NCBI GenBank assembly: GCA_015655125.1
Contig: JAATFP010000021.1
Coordinates: 1-64,000, forward strand
Length of the DNA: 64,000 nt
Direction: 5' to 3'
From: Chitinophagales bacterium
GTDB lineage: Bacteria > Bacteroidota > Bacteroidia > Chitinophagales > Chitinophagaceae
Part shown: positions 16,032 through 25,277 of the stretch, piece after piece
Position numbering within the stretch: position 1 is the first letter of the stretch
Layout of the letters: each line of letters begins with the position of its first letter
The notes under the pieces: generated by a model
Database searches by the model: none
Told to the model about the DNA's origin: nothing
What the model saw: the letters and a program-made list of their open reading frames with translations, nothing else
Translations under genes and position numbers: made by a program

Positions 16032-16742
16032 ATGGCACAGAAAAAACTCCTTCGTTTTGCCCAAATAAAAGAATTTAAGAATGTTCTTGAAAAGCCCGAA
16101 AATATGCAGGGGCAGTGGCAGTCGTTTTTTAAAAACAATCACCCTATTACTTTAGAACTGGCATGCGGCCGCGGCGAATATACAATCGGGCTTTCGGCTA
16201 TGTATCCCGAACGCAATTTCATCGGCGTAGATGTAAAAGGCAACCGAATGTACATAGGCGCAAAAAAAGCATTGGATAACAAATTGATCAACGCCGGATT
16301 TTTACGTACGCAAATCGAAATGTTACCCGAATATTTTGCAAAAGCAGAAATAAACGAAATCTGGATTACTTTCCCCGATCCACAATTACGCACTTCAAAA
16401 GCCAAAAAACGTTTAACGCATCCGCGATTTTTACGACTCTATCAACAGCTGCTCAGACCTGGTGGTTTTATTCACCTTAAAACGGATTCGCCCGCGCTTT
16501 ATCATTTTACAAAACGAGTTATTGAAATATATGGATTGCATTTAGATGAAAGTTGTGACGACGTATACAGGAACAACAATATGCCGGAACTCGCTATCCG
16601 CACACATTATGAAGGACTAGATATTGCGCGCAGCAATAAAATTTACTACCTGCGCTTTTCTTTGCCCGCAGAAATTCCCATGCTGGACGAAACACTGCAG
16701 GAAGAATTAAAACAAACAGAAAACCAGCAACAATCGTCATGA
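16032..16742 (+). CDS. trmB: tRNA (guanine-N7-)-methyltransferase TrmB
   Basis: A SAM-dependent Rossmann methyltransferase that makes m7G46 in tRNA. LELACGRGEY forms the SAM-binding motif I, and the family signature appears as WITFPDPQL followed by KKRLTHPRFL. The start is placed at the ATG at 16032, not the in-frame TTG at 16023, because a promoter box covers the latter. This gives 236 residues, normal for Bacteroidota TrmB. The 3' end overlaps the next gene by 4 bp (ATGA), showing an operon with the DUF5522 protein. Confidence 0.92.
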   Translation: MAQKKLLRFAQIKEFKNVLEKPENMQGQWQSFFKNNHPITLELACGRGEYTIGLSAMYPERNFIGVDVKGNRMYIGAKKALDNKLINAGFLRTQIEMLPEYFAKAEINEIWITFPDPQLRTSKAKKRLTHPRFLRLYQQLLRPGGFIHLKTDSPALYHFTKRVIEIYGLHLDESCDDVYRNNNMPELAIRTHYEGLDIARSNKIYYLRFSLPAEIPMLDETLQEELKQTENQQQSS

Positions 16743-16936
16743 GCAAAATGGTAGAAGGCGAAGATTTTTATTATAATGAAAACGGATTTATTGTTCTTAC
16801 CGAAAACTTTCATTTAAAAAAAGGATTTTGCTGCGGCAATGGCTGCCTGCATTGCCCATACGAATATGTGAATGTACCGGAACCTAAACGCACACAACTT
16901 TTAAATAAAAAGAATGGCGACAAAAAAAGCAGTTAA
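16739..16936 (+). CDS. DUF5522-family small Cys-rich protein
   Basis: A 65-residue protein with the family's compact pattern: EGEDFYYNENG near the start, then HLKKGFCCGNGCLHCPYEY (residues 25-43) with four cysteines and a histidine likely to bind a metal. The function of the family is not known. It overlaps trmB by 4 bp and the alkyltransferase-like gene by 23 bp, so the three are translated from one message. The C-terminus is basic, which would fit nucleic-acid contact, but this is inference. Confidence 0.85.
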   Translation: MSKMVEGEDFYYNENGFIVLTENFHLKKGFCCGNGCLHCPYEYVNVPEPKRTQLLNKKNGDKKSS

Positions 16937-17303
16937 CAAACCCGACAGGCTTCCTGTTCAACAAACAGCGAAGACCTATTCTTTTTTTGACGATGTATAT
17001 GCTGTTGTTAGAAAGATTCCGAAGGGGCGCGTTACTTCCTATGGTGCCATCGCTGCTTTTCTTGGAACAAAGCTGAGTGCGCGAATGGTGGGCTGGGCGA
17101 TGAATGCGGAACATGGCACCAAACCAAAAGTTCCTGCGCAACGGGTAGTGAACCGCAATGGTATGCTTAGTGGCCGGCATCATTTTGAAACGCCCTCCGC
17201 AATGGAGGAACTGCTGAAAAAAGACGGTGTAATAGTAAAAAACGATATGATAGTAGATTTTAAAAAGATATTCTGGGACCCCGCAATTGAACTAGCTTTA
17301 TAA
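16914..17303 (+). CDS. Alkyltransferase-like protein (ATL, MGMT family)
   Basis: A 129-residue protein with the DNA-binding domain of O6-alkylguanine methyltransferase, but the active-site PCHR box reads PAQR (residues 74-77). The acceptor cysteine is therefore replaced by alanine. The recognition helix with its arginine finger is present (SARMVGWAM, residues 55-63). ATL proteins cannot transfer alkyl groups; they flip damaged guanines and flag them for nucleotide excision repair. It overlaps the DUF5522 gene by 23 bp. The missing cysteine is a family trait, not damage. Confidence 0.88.
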   Translation: MATKKAVNKPDRLPVQQTAKTYSFFDDVYAVVRKIPKGRVTSYGAIAAFLGTKLSARMVGWAMNAEHGTKPKVPAQRVVNRNGMLSGRHHFETPSAMEELLKKDGVIVKNDMIVDFKKIFWDPAIELAL

Positions 17304-17358
17304 CTTACTCCGGAAAGAGCCAATAGTGGAGCTTTGGCACACAACAAAATTACTTTAC

Positions 17359-18081
17359 ATGAGCAACGACATCGTACAAGGAAAGATCTCTTTCATTAAT
17401 CATGAAAAAAAATATGCTATCATCGAGTATACAAATGCCGGCAAGAAGAAAAACGTAAATGGAAGCATTGATGAAAAGATCCAGCGGCAGTTGAAAGAAA
17501 AAGGGCTGATCAAAAAGAAGCATCATTTTTTAGTGGGTGATGTAGTGGATTTTAAAATAAAACTAAGCGATCGCGGCGACCGGATGATTGCGACAGAAAT
17601 AACTTTCAAATACAATACAGCACTGGATGTGCTGATCGACAAATCGCGCACCAGCAACAAATTCATCGGCTATCTGAAAGTAGTGGATGATAAATATTTT
17701 GTGAAAGAGATAGACAGCTATTTGTTTTTTCCGGTGCCGTTTTCGCCATGGCAGGTAATTCCTATAGAAAAAGAATTGAATGAGCAGGTGACTTTCTCTT
17801 TGGAAAATATCGACAAAAAAGAAAAGATCACGGCGTCTTTGTTCAACAATGTTTACATCCCGGAATTTACCAAAGCCGTCAGGTTGTCTAAGAGCAAAGA
17901 ACCAGTAGAAGCAACCGTGTACAAGGTTTCGCCACATGGCGTTTATTTAAATGTCATCGACGATAAAATTCAGGCGAAACTCGATCCGGCAGAACTAAAA
18001 GAGGAAGCAAAGGTTGGCGATGTAATTTCTATAGTGATCACCTATTTAAGCAAAAGCAGGATAGTAGTGGCTTTGGCGTGA
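17359..18081 (+). CDS. S1/OB-fold RNA-binding-like protein
   Basis: About 240 residues if started at the ATG at 17359; the upstream GTG at 17326 adds eleven unlikely residues. The N-terminal part (DIVQGKISFINHEKKYAIIEY) looks like an OB-fold or cold-shock-like barrel. The C-terminal part (EATVYKVSPHGVYLNV, then AKVGDVISIVITYL) resembles an S1 domain. Lysine-rich stretches fit RNA binding. It follows the alkyltransferase-like gene in the trmB cluster. The exact family was not recognised and the role is unknown. Confidence 0.6.
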   Translation: MSNDIVQGKISFINHEKKYAIIEYTNAGKKKNVNGSIDEKIQRQLKEKGLIKKKHHFLVGDVVDFKIKLSDRGDRMIATEITFKYNTALDVLIDKSRTSNKFIGYLKVVDDKYFVKEIDSYLFFPVPFSPWQVIPIEKELNEQVTFSLENIDKKEKITASLFNNVYIPEFTKAVRLSKSKEPVEATVYKVSPHGVYLNVIDDKIQAKLDPAELKEEAKVGDVISIVITYLSKSRIVVALA

Positions 18082-18155
18082 ATGCGCCAATGGTGAAATA
18101 TCCAAAAAGAATATGGCTCGTTTCACACGGATTGAATTTTTATCGTAATTTGCTT

Positions 18156-18629
18156 TTAAATTTCCTCCGCTTCCTCTGCACTTAATCCCAATTGAAATGA
18201 TATTTTCTGTCGCGATGGTCCAAGCATTGCGAAGCAGAATATCAACACGATCCCAAGGATCAGCACGGCATAATTGGCGGTGAGCAAAAAGCAGATGATG
18301 CTAAAAAGAGCCGGAGCTTCCAGCATTGCCCAATGCAGGATCGCGGCCCTTTTATATGCTCTGAATTTTTCGTTTGCAGGCATTGACGCACCCCGAAGGG
18401 AAATAATTTTCTTTTTGAACATCAGGTTGCCGCCAAAGAAACCTGCAGCAGCAACAGCAATAACAGCGATCTGCAGGATCTTATCCGTTTGTTTATCCAC
18501 AATCAGTATCATCGTTCCCGAATACACTAAATAAAAAGCAATCGCAGCAAACAAAAGCTGACCTGTGAGCAGCGCTTTGTGTACAATGTTTAAGCTCTGA
18601 ATGTTGTTAACGGGAATTTGTTTTGACAT
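18156..18629 (-). CDS. Hypothetical four-span membrane protein
   Basis: About 157 residues starting at ATG 18629; an alternative in-frame ATG at 18647 adds six residues. Four hydrophobic spans are visible, with a cytoplasmic basic linker between the first pair and the last pair and a short acidic tail. No family was recognised. It lies downstream of the DUF420 gene in the same direction, so it may be a late member of the oxidase assembly series, although a 140-bp gap separates them. Confidence 0.6.
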   Translation of the reverse strand: MSKQIPVNNIQSLNIVHKALLTGQLLFAAIAFYLVYSGTMILIVDKQTDKILQIAVIAVAAAGFFGGNLMFKKKIISLRGASMPANEKFRAYKRAAILHWAMLEAPALFSIICFLLTANYAVLILGIVLIFCFAMLGPSRQKISFQLGLSAEEAEEI

Positions 18630-18772
18630 AAATGGATGAATGGTCAATGAATAGATGAATGTTTTCGATCTCCGTTTCGCACGTAAACCGATGCCGGTAA
18701 TGACTTGTTAAGTAAATTAAATAGAAGTCGTACAAATCCGGGTTGCGTGCGCCTAAATCTTTAAACACTAAA

Positions 18773-19354
18773 CTAATAATAAGGTTGTATCATCAAGTAA
18801 ACCACCACGCCGCTTACTGCCACATAAAACCAGATAGGCCACGTAACCCTTGCTAACTTCTTATGACGTGGATACTCTCCTGTGAGTGCGCGATAGGCCG
18901 TGAATAAAATAAAAGGCAAAATGATTGCCGCCAACGGAATATGCGTAAGCAATAAAATGTAGTATACGATGCGGATGCTACCGGCTTGTGCCTTTTCCGT
19001 GTCGCTCAAAATTCCATCATGGTTAAGATCCCCGAATTTTGTAGCATCAGTCAATAAATGATGAGCGATATAACTTAATAAAAAGAATACAGATAATACG
19101 ATCGCTATCAGCATCAATTTTTTATGCAGCACGTAATTTTGTTTTCGAACGGCCCACAGTGCTGCTAGCAACACAACAGCTACAACGGAGTTGATCGATG
19201 CATTTGCCAATGCAAAAAGATGAACGTCAAACGGAAGGTTTACATCCAGTTTGATATTTGCCAATACGGTTACTGCTGCAAACACAATTACGGAAACGGT
19301 AATGATAAAGATATTTGCCTTACGGTCGTTTTTTTGTAAAACGGGAGTGAGCAT
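18773..19354 (-). CDS. DUF420-family membrane protein (YozB/CtaM-like)
   Basis: A 193-residue protein with about five membrane spans. Conserved histidines in HKKLML, AHHLLT and LLTHIPL fit the DUF420 family, which includes YozB and the oxidase assembly factor CtaM. It starts one base after the SCO gene ends, so it is translationally linked to that copper chaperone and to the cytochrome oxidase genes upstream. A role in heme-copper oxidase maturation is likely from context. Confidence 0.8.
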   Translation of the reverse strand: MLTPVLQKNDRKANIFIITVSVIVFAAVTVLANIKLDVNLPFDVHLFALANASINSVVAVVLLAALWAVRKQNYVLHKKLMLIAIVLSVFFLLSYIAHHLLTDATKFGDLNHDGILSDTEKAQAGSIRIVYYILLLTHIPLAAIILPFILFTAYRALTGEYPRHKKLARVTWPIWFYVAVSGVVVYLMIQPYY

Positions 19355-19355
19355 A

Positions 19356-20141
19356 TTAAACGATTTGATTTTTGGGTTTACGTTGCAATATCAGCACTAA
19401 AATGAACACCATTCCGATACCGATGAATATCAGCGGTAAAATGGGAATGAAACTTCTCAGGATCGACGGGCTGTTTTTATCTCTCTCGAGCATCAGTGTT
19501 GGAACGTCACGCGCAAGTTGCGAAAGCGCAACAGTATCGAAACCATTGTAAATTCCGCGAAGGTGGCGTGCCGTATCAATCAGGAAAAAGTTCTCTGTAT
19601 GGATGAAGGCCGTGTCTATTCCCGGATCAAAAATATTTGCACGGATATCGTGGTTGCCAAAATCGTATATCTGTTGTTTATCTCCGGTAAGGAACCACCA
19701 GGTATCATGGTTGGCGCGGTAGCGATCGGCAAATTTCCGCAATAATGGAACACTGTCGCGCTCCGGATCCACACTTACCGATATAAACTGAACGATCGTG
19801 TCGTTTTGCCTGAAGCTATCCTGCAGCTTTTTCATGTTGCGCGCAAGTCCGGGACAGATTGTTGGACAATGGGTGAAAAAGAAATCCAGTACGATGATCT
19901 TGCCTTTAAGATCGTCGAAAGTTACTTTTTGTCCAAGCTGATTAACGAATTGCGTTCCTTTTATTTTGTGCCAGATAGAATCGGTCGTGATCTTGCCACG
20001 TGTTTCTGTAGTTTTAATGCCTTCGAATAAGTAATGCTTTGGAATATGAACGGCATCCTTGCTGTAATATTTAACTATATAGTAGCCGCACAAAGGCATC
20101 AGGATGGCCAGCATCAGGCCCAGAAAAGCGGTCTTCTTCAT
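19356..20141 (-). CDS. SCO1/SenC copper chaperone for cytochrome oxidase
   Basis: A 261-residue thioredoxin-fold protein. An N-terminal membrane anchor (residues 5-24) is followed by the periplasmic domain with the copper-binding CPTIC motif (C92, C96) and the partner histidine in FIHTENFFLID (H181). A second hydrophobic segment near the C-terminus is unusual and suggests two membrane passes. It should insert copper into the CuA site of subunit II, encoded in the same gene series. It is followed immediately by DUF420. A 259-bp repeat-rich gap separates it from subunit IV. Confidence 0.9.
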   Translation of the reverse strand: MKKTAFLGLMLAILMPLCGYYIVKYYSKDAVHIPKHYLFEGIKTTETRGKITTDSIWHKIKGTQFVNQLGQKVTFDDLKGKIIVLDFFFTHCPTICPGLARNMKKLQDSFRQNDTIVQFISVSVDPERDSVPLLRKFADRYRANHDTWWFLTGDKQQIYDFGNHDIRANIFDPGIDTAFIHTENFFLIDTARHLRGIYNGFDTVALSQLARDVPTLMLERDKNSPSILRSFIPILPLIFIGIGMVFILVLILQRKPKNQIV

Positions 20142-20182
20142 GCAATAATTTTACGCAGCAAAGGTACTGGTGAATGGTGAAT

Positions 20183-20336
20183 AGTCAATGGTCAAATCTC
20201 TAAAGGGTCTGTTTTTTTTCATACCGGTTAAAGATTGAACCCTTCGTTTTACACTTACCATTTGCCGGAAAAAGATTTTCAACGTTTTACAGATGATGCT
20301 ATTCAGGAAAGTTTTTTGAAGGGTTGACCATTGACT
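20183..20336. repeat. Imperfect inverted repeat in intergenic spacer
   Basis: AGTCAATGGTCAA (20183-20195) is repeated in inverse at 20324-20336, inside the spacer between the SCO and subunit IV genes. Similar TGAATGGTGAATnnGTCAA words occur at about 18634-18660 and 36660-36681, suggesting a dispersed intergenic repeat family. Confidence 0.45.
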
Positions 20337-20356
20337 GTTGATCACTCATAAAAAAA

Positions 20357-20378
20357 GCCACCGTTTAAAAACGATGGC
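20357..20378 (-). terminator. Rho-independent terminator after oxidase subunit IV
   Basis: GCCACCGTT/AACGATGGC forms a 9-bp stem with one mismatch. On the minus strand it is followed by a run of seven T. It lies 23 bp beyond the stop of the subunit IV gene and should end most transcripts of the ACIII-oxidase series. Confidence 0.75.
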
Positions 20379-20400
20379 TCACTTATAATAAAACTTTCTT

Positions 20401-20841
20401 TTAATCCTTCGCGCCCTGCTCCACTGCAGCCGGTGCGGCATGCTGTTCTGTTTTTTTATATTCCCTGCTGCCGCCATTGGTATTACGCAGGTTCTTCCAG
20501 CTTTCGCCATCCCACAGGAATGCTATGATGAACCAGATAAACAATGCGAGCGGAACGACAATCGTCATGATAAAATTTCGCACTTCGCTTCCAAGGTGCA
20601 TGAATACCGAAACGATGTAATATGCTTTTGCCAAAGTAAGGATACAAACCATTCCTTTAAATGCAAGTACCAACGTTGCATTGGGATGTTCTCCTTTGTG
20701 AATGTTATAGATGGCGAGCCCCAGTCCAAGCTCTATTACTGTTAACAACGATAACAACCAGAACGTTTTCCAGATCTGTTTGGTGCCACTGCTGTGATCG
20801 GGAGCAAAGGTGATTTCGGGAGATATGGTATGCTGACTCAT
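20401..20841 (-). CDS. ctaF: Cytochrome c oxidase subunit IV (CtaF/CoxD-like)
   Basis: A 146-residue protein with three membrane spans after a short cytoplasmic N-terminus. It matches the small prokaryotic cytochrome c oxidase subunit IV family found after the two subunit III genes in Bacteroidota. It probably stabilises the oxidase. The C-terminal tail is hydrophilic and rich in Ala and Glu. It starts 40 bp after the subunit III gene and ends at a terminator, marking the end of the structural oxidase genes. Confidence 0.85.
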   Translation of the reverse strand: MSQHTISPEITFAPDHSSGTKQIWKTFWLLSLLTVIELGLGLAIYNIHKGEHPNATLVLAFKGMVCILTLAKAYYIVSVFMHLGSEVRNFIMTIVVPLALFIWFIIAFLWDGESWKNLRNTNGGSREYKKTEQHAAPAAVEQGAKD

Positions 20842-20880
20842 AAAATAATTTCTGTAGTGATTTAATTTGATTTCGTTCTG

Positions 20881-21618
20881 TTAGATCAGATAAAAGCAAA
20901 GGAATACGAATACCCATACCAGATCCACAAAGTGCCAGTAAAGACCTGCTTTTTCAATCATTTCATAATGACCTCGCTGATCGAAGTGCCCCAGTTTTGT
21001 TTTAATGTACATCACAATATTGATGATCACTCCGCTGAATACGTGAAAGCCGTGAAAGCCGGTGATCTCGAAGAAATAGCTACCGAATGCTATAGGGCCC
21101 GGCGTGGCAACTTCGCGCCCGTTGAACATCACTTCAGGGCCAAAAGGGTTGTGCGATACTGTTGTGTTCCAATATTCCAGATGACCATTAACCAATACTT
21201 CATGCTGACCGGTCAGTAAATGGGTCCACTCCCACGCCTGGCAACTTAAGAAAGCGATTCCGCCTATGATGGTCATAAGCATATACTTTTCTACTGCCTT
21301 GCGATTCATCTTATGCCCTTCGTGCACCGCCAATACCATTGTAACCGAACTAAAGATGAGGATAAAAGTCATCAGGCTCACAAAAGCGAGCGGCAGGTTG
21401 GTATGACCCGCAAAAGGAAACGAATTAAACACATGGTTGGGATCCACCCAATAATTTTGGCTGAAACGAATTGTACCATAGCTGATCAGGAAGGCGCCGA
21501 ATGTGAACGCGTCGCTCATTAAAAAGTACCACATCATTACTTTGCCATAACTGGTATTGAACGGGCTTCTGCCCCCGTTCCACCATTTTGTTCCTGCCGG
21601 AATTGCTGCTGTTGACAT
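20881..21618 (-). CDS. ctaE: Cytochrome c oxidase subunit III (second copy)
   Basis: A 245-residue heme-copper oxidase subunit III with about five to six membrane spans. Typical blocks are visible: LMSDAFTFGAFLISY early, QAWEWTHLL in the middle, and near the end FHGFHVFSGV and YWHFVDLVWVFVF. The extra loop around VNGHLEYWNTTVSHNPFG makes it longer than the neighbouring subunit III gene. Having two subunit III genes side by side is common in this phylum. It should support proton uptake and stability of the catalytic subunit. Confidence 0.9.
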   Translation of the reverse strand: MSTAAIPAGTKWWNGGRSPFNTSYGKVMMWYFLMSDAFTFGAFLISYGTIRFSQNYWVDPNHVFNSFPFAGHTNLPLAFVSLMTFILIFSSVTMVLAVHEGHKMNRKAVEKYMLMTIIGGIAFLSCQAWEWTHLLTGQHEVLVNGHLEYWNTTVSHNPFGPEVMFNGREVATPGPIAFGSYFFEITGFHGFHVFSGVIINIVMYIKTKLGHFDQRGHYEMIEKAGLYWHFVDLVWVFVFLCFYLI

Positions 21619-21737
21619 AATCTTTAATTCTTGATTGGACCACCGACGACCGACAACGGACCACCGGCAATTCTTTTAAAATTTTAATTCGTTTTGCTAT
21701 TAAAACCCTTTTTGAAGGTTTTGCTATAACCATTCAC

Positions 21738-22307
21738 CTACCGGATCATCACTAAAAATATCAGTAGATAGATCCATAATATTCCTACAAAGTGCCAATA
21801 GGTGCTTATCAATTCTACCGGCACGCCATTGTAATTTCTCACTTTAGTATTGAATGCCTTCAGCGACATCACGATCAATACTATTATACCACCTACCACG
21901 TGCGCGCCATGAAGTCCAACAATAACGTATAAAAAATCAACCGATCCTTTTACTCCCAGGGCAAGTTTTGCCTGAATAAGTTCCATAAATCCCCACACCT
22001 GCAGCCCGATGAAAACGATTCCCAAAATCATCGTCATCAGCATCATTGTACGATACTTGCCCATTTCGCGCAAGCGGAATGATTTCAGCGCCAGCCACAA
22101 TGTAGCAGAACTCGCCGCGATTACGGCAGTACTGTACCAAAACGCAGATGGCAAAGGAAACGATTCCCAGTTGGCCATATTGCGTTTTACGATATAGGCA
22201 CTCGTCAGCCCCGCAAACATCATCAGGATGCTTCCAATGCCAACCCACAAAGTAAACTTATGCGGATGTATCTTATTTCGCCTGTTATCTAACATTATTG
22301 TATTCAT
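21738..22307 (-). CDS. ctaE: Cytochrome c oxidase subunit III (first copy)
   Basis: A 189-residue subunit III-type protein with five membrane spans. It shares the GLHGAHVVGGI and STYWHFVGILWIYLL blocks with its larger neighbour 120 bp downstream. Short versions with five helices are normal for prokaryotic aa3 oxidases. The start at MNTIMLDNRR could instead be the second methionine, four residues on. It lies between the heme O synthase gene and the second subunit III gene. Confidence 0.9.
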   Translation of the reverse strand: MNTIMLDNRRNKIHPHKFTLWVGIGSILMMFAGLTSAYIVKRNMANWESFPLPSAFWYSTAVIAASSATLWLALKSFRLREMGKYRTMMLMTMILGIVFIGLQVWGFMELIQAKLALGVKGSVDFLYVIVGLHGAHVVGGIIVLIVMSLKAFNTKVRNYNGVPVELISTYWHFVGILWIYLLIFLVMIR

Positions 22308-22359
22308 CGCTTATTTTGATCACCGGGCTGCGGATAACCGACTCCCGATAGATAATTTT

Positions 22360-23355
22360 TTAAATCGTTGCTATTGCCCATTTCGTCCATTGGCCTATTG
22401 TTTCGGCCAATTCACTCACCACCCGCGGCGTTTTATTTGCGTATAGGCTCAAAAACACGATCATCAAATAAAAATAAGAACTGAACATTACCCGTCTTGC
22501 CGACTTCACATCCATTCTTATAAACAATAGTATACTTACAAACACCATGAACAAATTACAGGCTAACACGATCCACATAGCAACCGAACCATATACACTT
22601 ATTGACGGGCCGCCTCCCATTCTGGTAAACGGTAATAAACCCACCGGTATCATCAGCGCACTGTAAATGATTGTTTGCAGAGCGGTAAACTTTGTAGGTC
22701 CTTTATCGCTTGGCAGCAACTTAAATCCGGCTGCACTGTAATCTTTGTGGGCTACCCAGGCAATGGCCCAAAAATGGGGAAACTGCCAAAGAAACTGAAT
22801 GCCGAATAATATCCAGCCGCCAGTCCAGTCATTAGCAGCGCCTTCGCTGAAACTTGCTACCCAGCCAATGAGACAAGGCAAAGCTCCCGGGATGGCTCCC
22901 ACCAACACGGCGATAGAGTTGATCTTCTTCAATGGCGTATATACAAATCCATAGAGCAGCAAGCTGAACAAACTCAGCAACGCCGCTTCTACACTGAATG
23001 TATACATGATCCAGATACCTGCCGCGCCCGAAATGAATACAAAGACCCACCCTTCTGCCGCACTCATTCTGCCGCTTGCAATAGGCCTGGTGGCTGTTCG
23101 CTTCATCAAAGCATCGGTATCTTTTTCCAATATCTGGTTGATGCCATTGGCAGATCCTGTTACCAGCATGCCGCCTGCAAAAAGTAAAAGAACTTGTAGT
23201 AAATCAAATTTAATGTTGGGGGCGAGCAGGTAGCTTACTACTGTACTGAACACCACCGTGAAACTAAGCGTAAATTTTATCAACAGAAAGTAATCTTTTA
23301 CTTTACTTGCCAACGTGAATGACACTGAATTCGTTATCGTGTTGTTCTCCTGCAT
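22360..23355 (-). CDS. ctaB: Protoheme IX farnesyltransferase (heme O synthase)
   Basis: A 331-residue UbiA-superfamily prenyltransferase with about nine membrane spans. The Asp-rich substrate site is visible as NGINQILEKDTDALMKRT. It adds a farnesyl group to protoheme to give heme O, the first step toward heme A for the oxidase encoded around it. No heme A synthase (ctaA) is present in the window, so heme A formation depends on a gene elsewhere. It lies 82 bp downstream of the subunit I gene. Confidence 0.93.
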   Translation of the reverse strand: MQENNTITNSVSFTLASKVKDYFLLIKFTLSFTVVFSTVVSYLLAPNIKFDLLQVLLLFAGGMLVTGSANGINQILEKDTDALMKRTATRPIASGRMSAAEGWVFVFISGAAGIWIMYTFSVEAALLSLFSLLLYGFVYTPLKKINSIAVLVGAIPGALPCLIGWVASFSEGAANDWTGGWILFGIQFLWQFPHFWAIAWVAHKDYSAAGFKLLPSDKGPTKFTALQTIIYSALMIPVGLLPFTRMGGGPSISVYGSVAMWIVLACNLFMVFVSILLFIRMDVKSARRVMFSSYFYLMIVFLSLYANKTPRVVSELAETIGQWTKWAIATI

Positions 23356-23437
23356 CCCGGTTAATTTGCTAATCCGCTAATCGCAATTAGCATTATTTCA
23401 AAACTCTGTATCTCAATTGCAAATTGTTTATTGCGCA

Positions 23438-25243
23438 TTAGTGGTGTTTGCTTTCGTCATCACTCACAGGAACGTCCTGCGGAATAAAATCGCGGCCATC
23501 TTTTGCATAATCATACGCCCAACGGTGAACTTCAGGAATTTCGCCGGGCCAGTTTCCATGTCCCGGATGGATCGGTGTTGTCCATTCCAATGTATTTGCG
23601 TCCCATGGATTTTTCGTGGTAACCTTTCTTCCTTTGAACATGCTGTAGAAAAAGTTGAACACAAATAACAATTGTACCGCAAAAACAATCATTGCCACAA
23701 GGCTGATGAATTCGTTCAGGCCGCCAAACATCTTAAATGATTCCCAGTTGGAATAATCATAGTAACGGCGTGGCATACCGGCAAGGCCCTCGTAATGCAT
23801 GGGCCAGAAGATAAGGTAAGCACCAACGATCGTTGCCCAAAAATGTATGTATGCTAAAGTTGTATTTAAGTAAGTTCCGAACATTTTCGGATACCAATGA
23901 TATACGCCTGCGAACATTCCAAAGAAAGATGCCACACCCATTACGATATGAAAATGCGCAATTACAAAATAGGTATCATGCAGGTGAATATCCAGAGAGG
24001 AGTTACCCAGGAAGATCCCCGTTAAACCACCACTGATAAACAGGCTCACAAAACCGATGGCAAACAGCATTGCCGGGGTGAAACGGATATTGCCTCTCCA
24101 TAAGGTAGTGAGCCAGTTAAACACCTTAATAGCAGAGGGCACAGCAATAAGCAAGGTAAGCAACACAAACACAGATCCGAGGAACGGATTCAAGCCGGTT
24201 ACGAACATATGGTGCGCCCATACCAGAAATGCCAGGATAAGAATCGCAAACATAGAACCCACCATTGCCATGTAACCGAAGATTGGTTTACGGCTGTTGA
24301 CTGATAATATTTCCGAGGCCATACCCATGGCAGGTAAGAGAATGATATATACCTCGGGGTGACCAAGGAACCAGAACAAATGCTGGAACAGGATGGCGCT
24401 ACCTCCTTCATTGGGTAATATTTTACCGGCAACGATGATATCACTGAGGAAGAAGCTGGTTCCCAGGTTTCTGTCGAACAGCAGCAAAACCGCGCCGGAC
24501 AATAAAACAGGGAAAGACAATACACCCAACACTGCAGTAAAGAATAACGCCCAAACCGTAAGAGGCAACCGGGTCATACTCATTCCCTTTGTACGCATAT
24601 TGAGGATGGTTGTGATATAGTTAAGTCCTGCTAACAATTGCGACACAATAAACAACGCCATCCCAACCAGCCATAAATCCATCCCGATCTTGCTGCCAAG
24701 ACTTGCGTCACCGAGAGCGCTTAACGGCGGATAAACGGTCCACCCGCCACTTGCCGGCCCCGTTTGCACGAATAGGGAAGATATCATTACCACAGAAGCT
24801 AAAAAGAAGAACCAATAACTCAGGCAATTTAATAAGGGCGATGCCATATCCCTTGCTCCAATCTGTAATGGAATCAGGAAGTTGGCAAAGGTACCACTTA
24901 AGCCCGCCGTTAATACAAAGAACACCAATACTGTTCCGTGCATGGTAACAAGTGCATAATAAAATTCAGGATGTAGCTTACCGCCTTTTGCCCAATGTCC
25001 GAGAATATCTTCCAGCCATGGAAAAGTACTTTCCGGGTATCCTAATTGCAAACGGAATATCACAGAAAAGAAGCCGCCAATTATCGCCCATATTATACCG
25101 GTGACTAAAAACTGTTTGGCGATCATCTTATGATCCATGCTAAACACATATTTGGAAATAAATGTTTCATGGTGATGATGTTCGTGATGTGCATCCTCGT
25201 GGCCGTGTGATACTGCATCGTGTGTTAATGCTACGCTACTCAT
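23438..25243 (-). CDS. ctaD: Cytochrome c oxidase subunit I (aa3 type)
   Basis: A 601-residue catalytic subunit with about twelve membrane spans. Visible features: the heme a ligand in VTMHGTV; FLGHPEVYIILLP with the CuB histidine, the Glu of the D-channel and the cross-linking Tyr (A1-type); the paired CuB histidines in WAHHMF; and the heme ligands in HDTYFVIAHFHIVMG. A histidine-rich N-terminus (HGHEDAHHEHHHHE) is unusual and may hold copper. It reduces O2 to water while pumping protons. It lies between subunit II and heme O synthase. Confidence 0.96.
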   Translation of the reverse strand: MSSVALTHDAVSHGHEDAHHEHHHHETFISKYVFSMDHKMIAKQFLVTGIIWAIIGGFFSVIFRLQLGYPESTFPWLEDILGHWAKGGKLHPEFYYALVTMHGTVLVFFVLTAGLSGTFANFLIPLQIGARDMASPLLNCLSYWFFFLASVVMISSLFVQTGPASGGWTVYPPLSALGDASLGSKIGMDLWLVGMALFIVSQLLAGLNYITTILNMRTKGMSMTRLPLTVWALFFTAVLGVLSFPVLLSGAVLLLFDRNLGTSFFLSDIIVAGKILPNEGGSAILFQHLFWFLGHPEVYIILLPAMGMASEILSVNSRKPIFGYMAMVGSMFAILILAFLVWAHHMFVTGLNPFLGSVFVLLTLLIAVPSAIKVFNWLTTLWRGNIRFTPAMLFAIGFVSLFISGGLTGIFLGNSSLDIHLHDTYFVIAHFHIVMGVASFFGMFAGVYHWYPKMFGTYLNTTLAYIHFWATIVGAYLIFWPMHYEGLAGMPRRYYDYSNWESFKMFGGLNEFISLVAMIVFAVQLLFVFNFFYSMFKGRKVTTKNPWDANTLEWTTPIHPGHGNWPGEIPEVHRWAYDYAKDGRDFIPQDVPVSDDESKHH

Positions 25244-25277
25244 AATCTTTTGTTTTTCTAAACCGGTGTTCTTAATA

